DNA of 54,177 nt from a virus, in IMG/VR virus record IMGVR_UViG_3300031784_000044, positions 1 to 54,177 of that record. The stretch is one strand, 5' to 3'. Of this stretch, positions 47,813 through 54,177 are shown piece by piece. Both the position numbers and the translations under genes were made by a program. Below the pieces are notes generated by a model. That model did not search any database. It was not told where the DNA came from and was given only the letters and a program-made list of their open reading frames with translations. Every line of letters starts with the position of its first letter. Within the stretch, counting starts at the first letter, position 1.

Positions 47813-50800
47813 ACTAATATCGGGTAGAGTAAAAAAGATACCTAGCGCTAATGTAGGCGCTAGTCGTTATGATTTTTTAAAATTATCTGAAGCAGAACCA
47901 GATTTAGGGTTACCTGCGGCTAATGGGTATGTTTTATCCGGGAATGTTGACGGCACCAGACGATGGATATTGCTTTCAACAGAGGCAACATTAGCAAATG
48001 TAGCAAATACTGTTTTATCAATTAACAATTTTACAACTGCTAATTTAGCAGAAGATGTTAATCTTTACTATACTAATGCAAGAGTTTACGCAAACGTAAT
48101 TGGATTATTAAACGGTAAAGCAAATGTGGTTGATCTAACAACTGCAAATGTTGCGGAATTAACTAATTTATATTATACTAATGCTCGTGTCGATGCATAT
48201 ATAAGCCCAACATTAACAACCGCTAATGTAGTAGAATCTACAAGTAATTTATATTATACTGTAACAAGAGCTAATGCAGCAATTGATGATAGAGTAACCA
48301 AATCATTCATTGATAACTTAGGTGTAAGTAGTAGTTCTGCAGTATTTGCGGAAAATGCAAATGTAGCTAATACCGTTTTATCAATTAACAATTTCACAAC
48401 TGCTAATTTAGCAGAAGATACTAATTTATATTACACAAATGCTCGCGTATATGCAAATATAATTAGTTTATTGAACGCTAAGGCAGATGTTGTTGATTTG
48501 ACAACATCAAATGTTGTTGAAGGTAATAATTTATATTATACTAATACTCGCGTTTACGCTAATGTTATAGGATTATTAAACGCCAAAGCCAATGTTGTTG
48601 ATTTGACAACATCAAATGTTGTTGAAGGTAATAATTTATATTATAGTAATACTCGCGCTAATGCGGCAATTGATGCGCGTGTAACTACAGAATTTATTGA
48701 TAACTTAAACGTTTATGCTGCAAACGCATTCCACGCTGACTTTGCACAAGCAGCATTATATGTTATAAGCTTTGATACTCATACAACAGATAATTTAAAC
48801 GAAGGAACATCAAATTTATATTATACCAATGCAAGAGTTGACGCATATGTAACCCCAAAATTAACAACTGCTAATGTTAGAGAGCTTGGTAGTAATTTAT
48901 ATTACTCAAATGCAAGAGTCCTTGCCGGATTAGTAAATTCAAATTTAGTTGTTAATGATGCTACTGTACGAGGTAATTTATATGTAGAGGGAGATGTAGT
49001 TACTTTAAATACTGCAACACTTGCAATCGAAGATAAAAACATAGTTCTTGCAAATGGCGCAGTAAATGCGGCCGCTGCCGATGGTGCTGGTTTTAATATT
49101 GCTGGGGCGCAAGCTAATTTAAAATACCGTTTAAACGGCGATAAATTTGAATTCAACAAATCTTTAGATGTTTTAGGTACAATAACTGCTTATGGATGGG
49201 AAGGTATCTACGCATCAAATGTTATTGGATTGACAACTGCTAATGTTACAGAATTAAACAACTTATATTATACTAACGCTCGTGTTTATGCAAACGTAAT
49301 ACCTTTATTAGATTTAAAGGCAAATGTTGTTGACTTAACAACATCTAATATTGCAGAGTTAACAAATCTTTATTACACCAATTCCCGTGTATATGCAAAT
49401 GTTATTGGATTATTAAACGCCAAAGCTAACGTAGTTGACTTGACGACAAGTAATGTTGTCGAGGACATTAATTTATATTACACAAATGTGCGTGTTTACG
49501 CAAACGTAATTGGATTATTAAACGACAAAGCAAATGTAGTTGACCTGACGACAAGTAATGTTGTCGAGGACATTAATTTATATTACACAAATGCGCGTGT
49601 TTATGCAAATGTTATTGGATTATTAAACGCCAAAGCTAACGTAGTTGACTTGACGACAAGTAATGTTGTTGAAGGTAGTAGTTTATATTATACTAATGCA
49701 AGAGTTTACTCAAATGTTATTGGATTATTAAACGCCAAAGCTAACGTAGTTGACTTGACGACAAGTAATGTTGTCGAGGGTAATAATTCATATTATACAA
49801 ATGCTCGTGTTCAAAATTATTTAGAACATGTCGACGGCAATATTCTGCCAATCTCATCGGGTCCATACGATATTGGTTCAGAAACTTATGCATGGCGCGA
49901 TTTATGGCTGCAAGGCACATCTGTTAGATTTGTAAATTCTGGCTCTATGAGCGCCGTTGCAAACACATTTAGAATGGTTGATGCTAGCGGTAATGTAATA
50001 TTTACTGCAAATTCTACAAATATTCCAATTACATCGTTTGATGGAAAATTGTCCGCCGCATTATTAACAACTGTTCCTAACTATTCCACATCTAATATTT
50101 CAGAAGGTAGTAATCTTTACTATACTAATGCAAGAGTTTACGCAAACGTAATTGGATTATTAAACGCCAAAGCTAATGTTATTGACCTAACAACATCAAA
50201 TGTTGCGGAATTAAATAATTTATACTACACGAATGCTCGTGTATACGCCAATATTATTGGTTTATTAAATGTTAAGGCAAATGTATTAGATTTGACAACA
50301 TCAAATGTTGTTGAAGGTAATAATTTATATTATACCAATGCAAGAGTTAATTCTCAAGTACAATCTAATTTAGCATTAAAAGCAAATGTTGCGGATTTAA
50401 ACACCAGCAACGTTATTGAAGGTGATAATTTATATTACACTAATGCTAGAGTTTATGCAAATGTAATACCTTTATTAGATTTAAAGGCAAATGTTGTTGA
50501 CTTAACAACTGCTAATGTTATTGAATTAACAAATCTTTATTATACTAATGCAAGAGTTTACTCAAATGTTATTGGATTATTAAACGCCAAAGCTAACGTA
50601 GTTGACTTGACGACAAGTAATGTTGTCGAGGGTAATAATTTATATTATACTAATACAAGAGTATCTTCTAATATAATAGGATTGTTGCCGTCATTAGCAG
50701 GCCTGAATATTTCTATTGAAGCAAACGGCCAAATTTCTGCAATATTATCTACAGCAGCAATTGGTGAAATATACACAAGTAATGTAATAGAAAACGGCGA

Positions 50801-53546
50801 TACTACTACCGGTAACGTATATTTTTCAAATGCAAGAGCTAGAGCAGTAATAAGTGCAGGCGATGATTCTATTATTTACGACCCAGTTACAGGAACTATC
50901 AAAGCAACAAATGTAATAACTGCTAATGTTGAATCAACTGTTTCGAACTTAACAACAGCAAATATAGTTGAATCAGCTAGCAGTTTGTATTTTTCAAATG
51001 CAAGAGCTAGAGCAGCAATTTCTGCAGGTACCGGCGTAACATATGACAAAAATACCGGTGTTATTGCAATCGGTCAAAATGTAAATACTACCGCAAATGT
51101 AACATTCGGCACGGTAAATATTACTGGCAATTTGAATGTTTTAGGAAACACTGTAGGTTTTTATGCCAATAATTTAATTATAACTGATCCATTAATTCAA
51201 TTGGGGTTTGGTAATCCTTCAGATTCAATTGATCTTGGATTCATTAGTCATTATAATGATTCGGGCACTGAAAGACACGCTGGGTTATTTAGAGACGCAA
51301 CTGATAAGAAATTTAAGTTCTTTGATAATTATTCGGTAGAACCTGGTGACACAACTCTTGACACCGCACACCCAACATTCCGTCTAGCAAATGTGGTTGC
51401 TACAACATTCGAAGGTAACGTTGTAGGAAATGTGGCTGGATTTGTAAGTTCCATTAGAAACTTCACTACTTCTAATTTAGCAGAAGGCGCTAATTTATAT
51501 TACACTAATGCTAGAGTATATTCAAATGTAATAAGTGTACTTAATAGCTACGCAACTGTTGCGAATTTAAATTTAAAAGCAAATGTTGTTGACTTAACAA
51601 CTGCTAATGTTGTTGAATTAACAAATCTTTATTATACAAATGCAAGAGTTTACTCAAATGTTATTGATCTTTTAAATGCCAAGGCCAATGTAGTTGATTT
51701 AACAACAAGTAACGTTGTTGAAGGTAGTAGTTTATATTACACAAATGCTCGTGTATATGCTAATGTTAGTCCATTACTAGATAATTATCAGACTCTTGCA
51801 AATGCGGCATTAAAAGCTAATATATCAGATCTAACAACAAGTAATGTTGTCGAGGACATTAATTTATATTACACAAATGCGCGTGTTTACGCAAACGTAA
51901 TTGGATTATTAAACGATAAGGTTAACCCGGCAGATTTAACAACAGCAAATGTTAGAGAATTAGCAGGTAACTTATATTATACAAATGCAAGAGTATACTC
52001 AAACGTAATATCTCTATTAAACGCAAAGGCTAATGTTGCTGATCTAAATACAAGCAATATAATTGAAGGAACTAATTTATATTATACAAATGCTCGTGTA
52101 TATGCTAATGTTATTTCCTTATTACCAAATTATACCGGTAACATTACTGCAGGCAATGCCACAATTGGTGGAACATCTGGTGGATTTATTACTGGTGCCA
52201 ATTTAATATCTACAAATATTATTTCAGCAATAACTTGGATAGGTTTGTATGCTGCAAATGTTGCAGGATTAACAACTGCAAATGTAACTGAATTAAACAA
52301 TTTATACTACACCAATGCAAGAGTTTATTCAAATGTAATTAGTTTATTAAATGCCAAGGCCAATGTTGCTGATCTAAATACAAGCAATATAATTGAAGGA
52401 ACTAATTTATACTACACCAATGCAAGAGTATACTCAAACGTAATATCTCTATTAAACGCAAAGGCTAATGTTGCTGATCTAAATACAAGCAATATAATTG
52501 AAGGAACTAATTTATATTATACAAATGCAAGAGTTTATTCAAATGTAATTAGTTTATTAAATGCCAAGGCTAATGTAACTGATTTAACAACTGCTAACAT
52601 AATTGAGAATACAAATTTATACTATACGAATGCAAGAGTCCTTGCAGGATTGGCAGATTCAAATTTAGTTGTTAATGACGCAACTATCAAAGGTAACCTA
52701 TATGTTGAAGGCGACGTAGTTACCTTAAATACTGCAACCCTGGCAATTGAAGATAAAAATATAATACTTGCAAATGGCGCAATAAATTCTACAGCAGCAG
52801 ATGGTGCAGGATTTAATATTGATGGGGCCCAAGCTAATTTAAAATATCACAATACTGGCGACAAATTTGAATTCAACAAATCGTTAGATGTTTTGGGCAC
52901 AGTAACGGCTACAACAATATATTCTAATACGTGGAATAATTTATTTACAAGTAATGTAATTGAAGGTGCAAATTTATATTATACAGTTATTCGGGCAAAT
53001 GCAGCAATTGATGATAGAGTAACCAAATCATTCATTGATAACTTAGGTGTAAGTAGTAGTTCTGCAGTATTTGCGGAAAATGCAAATGTAGCTAATACCG
53101 TTTTATCAATTAGTAATTTTACAACCTCCAATTTAATAGAAGGTGCAAATTTATATTACACAAATGCCCGTGTATATTCTAATGTAATTAGTTTATTGAA
53201 CGCTAAGGCCGATGTAACCGACTTAACAACAAGTAATGTTGTTGAGGGCAATAATCTATATTATACTAATACTAGAGTTCATGCAAATGTTGTTGCATTG
53301 TTGCCAAGTGTTAACGTAAGCATTGTTTCTTCTTATCAACAATTTGTTTCGGATGGAGCAACAACAGTATATACATTATCTACAAGCGTACCTAATGAAT
53401 CTAGTATATTTGTTATAATTGACGGTTTAACGCAAATACCTTCATTAGATTATACTGCTTCAGGTACAACATTATCATTATTAACAGTGCCGGCAAATCA
53501 GTCAAATGTCGTGGTAAGATATTTTTCAGCGACCCTTTCACAATGA
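47805..53546 (+). CDS. giant repeat fibre-like protein 3
   Basis: 1913 residues, nearly all made of the 35-residue unit (consensus NLYYTNARVYANVIGLLNAK, then ANVVDLTTSNVVEG). Interrupting cassettes are: one beta cassette present twice (about 380-460 and 1615-1700; LVVNDATVRGNLYVEGDVVT, EDKNIVLANGA), the GFYANNLIITDPLIQLGFGN cassette near 1120-1200, and VTKSFIDNLGVSSSSAVFAE units. The C-terminal 80 residues (SVNVSIVSSYQQFVSDGATT, IPSLDYTASGTTLSLL) are a small beta domain. It probably forms a long trimeric shaft. Its start overlaps the previous gene. Confidence 0.83.
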   Translation: MTKLISGRVKKIPSANVGASRYDFLKLSEAEPDLGLPAANGYVLSGNVDGTRRWILLSTEATLANVANTVLSINNFTTANLAEDVNLYYTNARVYANVIGLLNGKANVVDLTTANVAELTNLYYTNARVDAYISPTLTTANVVESTSNLYYTVTRANAAIDDRVTKSFIDNLGVSSSSAVFAENANVANTVLSINNFTTANLAEDTNLYYTNARVYANIISLLNAKADVVDLTTSNVVEGNNLYYTNTRVYANVIGLLNAKANVVDLTTSNVVEGNNLYYSNTRANAAIDARVTTEFIDNLNVYAANAFHADFAQAALYVISFDTHTTDNLNEGTSNLYYTNARVDAYVTPKLTTANVRELGSNLYYSNARVLAGLVNSNLVVNDATVRGNLYVEGDVVTLNTATLAIEDKNIVLANGAVNAAAADGAGFNIAGAQANLKYRLNGDKFEFNKSLDVLGTITAYGWEGIYASNVIGLTTANVTELNNLYYTNARVYANVIPLLDLKANVVDLTTSNIAELTNLYYTNSRVYANVIGLLNAKANVVDLTTSNVVEDINLYYTNVRVYANVIGLLNDKANVVDLTTSNVVEDINLYYTNARVYANVIGLLNAKANVVDLTTSNVVEGSSLYYTNARVYSNVIGLLNAKANVVDLTTSNVVEGNNSYYTNARVQNYLEHVDGNILPISSGPYDIGSETYAWRDLWLQGTSVRFVNSGSMSAVANTFRMVDASGNVIFTANSTNIPITSFDGKLSAALLTTVPNYSTSNISEGSNLYYTNARVYANVIGLLNAKANVIDLTTSNVAELNNLYYTNARVYANIIGLLNVKANVLDLTTSNVVEGNNLYYTNARVNSQVQSNLALKANVADLNTSNVIEGDNLYYTNARVYANVIPLLDLKANVVDLTTANVIELTNLYYTNARVYSNVIGLLNAKANVVDLTTSNVVEGNNLYYTNTRVSSNIIGLLPSLAGLNISIEANGQISAILSTAAIGEIYTSNVIENGDTTTGNVYFSNARARAVISAGDDSIIYDPVTGTIKATNVITANVESTVSNLTTANIVESASSLYFSNARARAAISAGTGVTYDKNTGVIAIGQNVNTTANVTFGTVNITGNLNVLGNTVGFYANNLIITDPLIQLGFGNPSDSIDLGFISHYNDSGTERHAGLFRDATDKKFKFFDNYSVEPGDTTLDTAHPTFRLANVVATTFEGNVVGNVAGFVSSIRNFTTSNLAEGANLYYTNARVYSNVISVLNSYATVANLNLKANVVDLTTANVVELTNLYYTNARVYSNVIDLLNAKANVVDLTTSNVVEGSSLYYTNARVYANVSPLLDNYQTLANAALKANISDLTTSNVVEDINLYYTNARVYANVIGLLNDKVNPADLTTANVRELAGNLYYTNARVYSNVISLLNAKANVADLNTSNIIEGTNLYYTNARVYANVISLLPNYTGNITAGNATIGGTSGGFITGANLISTNIISAITWIGLYAANVAGLTTANVTELNNLYYTNARVYSNVISLLNAKANVADLNTSNIIEGTNLYYTNARVYSNVISLLNAKANVADLNTSNIIEGTNLYYTNARVYSNVISLLNAKANVTDLTTANIIENTNLYYTNARVLAGLADSNLVVNDATIKGNLYVEGDVVTLNTATLAIEDKNIILANGAINSTAADGAGFNIDGAQANLKYHNTGDKFEFNKSLDVLGTVTATTIYSNTWNNLFTSNVIEGANLYYTVIRANAAIDDRVTKSFIDNLGVSSSSAVFAENANVANTVLSISNFTTSNLIEGANLYYTNARVYSNVISLLNAKADVTDLTTSNVVEGNNLYYTNTRVHANVVALLPSVNVSIVSSYQQFVSDGATTVYTLSTSVPNESSIFVIIDGLTQIPSLDYTASGTTLSLLTVPANQSNVVVRYFSATLSQ
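52362..52571 (+). repeat. near-identical 105-bp tandem units in fibre 3
   Basis: Units beginning AATGTTGCTGATCTAAATAC occur 105 bp apart (52362 and 52467), with a further copy beginning near 52032. Each encodes one 35-residue repeat. Very low divergence indicates recent duplication. Confidence 0.8.
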
Positions 53547-53571
53547 CAATTAGTACACCAAAACGTAGAAC

Positions 53572-53579
53572 AATAAATA
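53572..53579 (+). promoter_or_regulatory. late promoter box (AATAAATA)
   Basis: AATAAATA, 23 bp before ATG 53603. Confidence 0.45.
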
Positions 53580-53602
53580 ATAGAAAAACAGGGCAGTATT
53601 AA

Positions 53603-54177
53603 ATGGCTACACAGTTAAATGTTGCGTATATAAAAACAAAAGGATCTAACACGTTTGATGTACTACGTGTTGGCGCAACCGGCAACTTAGAATATGCTAG
53701 TGTTGGTATTTTAGGTTTAACAACATCAAATGTGGCAGAAGGCAGTAATTTATACTATACAAATACAAGAGTTTATGCAAATGTAATACCCCTATTAGAT
53801 TTAAAGGCAAATGTTGTTGATTTAACAACAAGTAATGTTGTTGAAGGTACAAATTTATACTATACAAATACAAGAGTTTATGCAAATGTAATACCCCTAT
53901 TAGATTTAAAGGCAAATGTTGTTGATTTAACAACAAGTAATGTTGTTGAAGGTACAAATTTATACTATACAAATACAAGAGTTTATGCAAATGTAATACC
54001 CCTATTAGATTTAAAGGCAAATGTTGTTGATTTAACAACAAGTAATGTAATTGAAGGTACAAATTTATACTATAGTAATACTCGTGCAAATGCAGCAATC
54101 GATAATAGAGTAACAAAAGCATTCATTGATAACTTGGGCATAAGTGGTAGTTCTGCAGTATTTGCCGAAAATGCAAA
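53603..54177 (+). CDS. fibre-like protein 4, cut by the window edge
   Basis: 191 residues are visible and the frame is open to the right edge. MATQLNVAYIKTKGSNTFDV and GATGNLEYASVGILG form a short leader, followed at once by the 35-residue repeats NLYYTNTRVYANVIPLLDLK and then the VTKAFIDNLGISGSSAVFAE unit shared with fibre 3. It is a fourth member of the fibre family in this window, preceded by its own late box. Confidence 0.8.
   Translation, partial: MATQLNVAYIKTKGSNTFDVLRVGATGNLEYASVGILGLTTSNVAEGSNLYYTNTRVYANVIPLLDLKANVVDLTTSNVVEGTNLYYTNTRVYANVIPLLDLKANVVDLTTSNVVEGTNLYYTNTRVYANVIPLLDLKANVVDLTTSNVIEGTNLYYSNTRANAAIDNRVTKAFIDNLGISGSSAVFAENA
53746..54064 (+). repeat. almost exact 105-bp tandem repeats in fibre 4
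   Basis: AATTTATACTATACAAATAC recurs at intervals of exactly 105 bp (about 53746, 53851 and 53956, with a partial copy at 54061). The first two spans are nearly base-identical, including silent sites. This is a recent in-frame expansion and also a possible assembly-collapse point. Confidence 0.85.

Noticed and set aside
53697-54122. Minus-strand Leu/Tyr/His-rich frame at the right edge
   Set aside because: A shadow of the exact 105-bp repeats in the fibre gene. Repetition follows the plus-strand protein period.
38453-54177. CRISPR-like array from regular repeats
   Set aside because: The regular 105-bp units are codons of one continuous reading frame without unrelated spacers between short identical repeats.

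Overview
The window is a piece of the genome of a large, AT-rich, T4-like tailed bacteriophage (myovirus type). A B-family DNA polymerase with T4 gp43 motif positions, UvsX recombinase and a gp41-type helicase lie together. T4-late-type TATAAATA boxes stand before the virion genes. There are many aquatic-phage families: tandem FAD halogenases, 2OG-Fe(II) oxygenases, a J-domain protein, GroES, and fibres built of NLYYTNARV repeats. Nothing identifies the host beyond its being a bacterium. The phage looks like those assembled from lake or sea metagenomes (inference).

Layout. 1-7627 (minus strand): two exported proteins and two large adhesins made of fibronectin III, LamG-like and glycine-rich domains, with a small conserved gene between them. 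7714-16466 (plus): replication operon with DNA polymerase, exported thermonuclease-like protein, glycosyltransferase-like protein, UvsX, a small gp40-position protein and helicase, followed by small accessory genes (cupin, SprT-like peptidase, one-TM peptide). 16506-21100: regulatory and RNA region with 22 of the 24 tRNA or tRNA-like genes in the window, a SWIM zinc-finger protein, a histone H1-like peptide, GroES, a small basic peptide, a large structured RNA surrounding tRNA-Asp, and three related long-hairpin elements. 21113-28942: accessory enzymes (RNase H-like protein, two halogenases, two 2OG oxygenases, J-domain protein, MazG-like pyrophosphohydrolase, rubrerythrin plus separate rubredoxin, RNA polymerase omega, winged-helix protein, HNH-like protein) and two more tRNAs. 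28989-54177: late genes, including a duplicated small gene, a KxDG nucleotidyltransferase-like protein, a DUF6321-like protein, a HIGH-type nucleotidyltransferase fusion, a Dps-like protein and virion proteins, ending in four long fibre genes of 35-residue repeats.

Regulation. Nine plus-strand promoters share TTGACA or TTGACT, exactly 17 bp, then TATAAT. Six also carry an extended TG. They serve the replication, tRNA and accessory genes. Virion genes instead have TATAAATA or AATAAATA boxes about 20-35 bp before the start codon, as expected for a T4 gp55-type late sigma factor. The tRNAs cover every amino acid except Phe. With phage-encoded omega, chaperones, histone-like peptides and iron or redox proteins, this suggests a phage that partly re-equips its host's transcription, translation and stress physiology.

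Most novel-looking parts: the 18.07-18.64 kb structured RNA enclosing a tRNA; the three hairpin elements whose stems take in the CCA end of the tRNA before them; and a predicted pseudoknot over the ribosome binding site of the winged-helix gene. All three rest on hand folding only.
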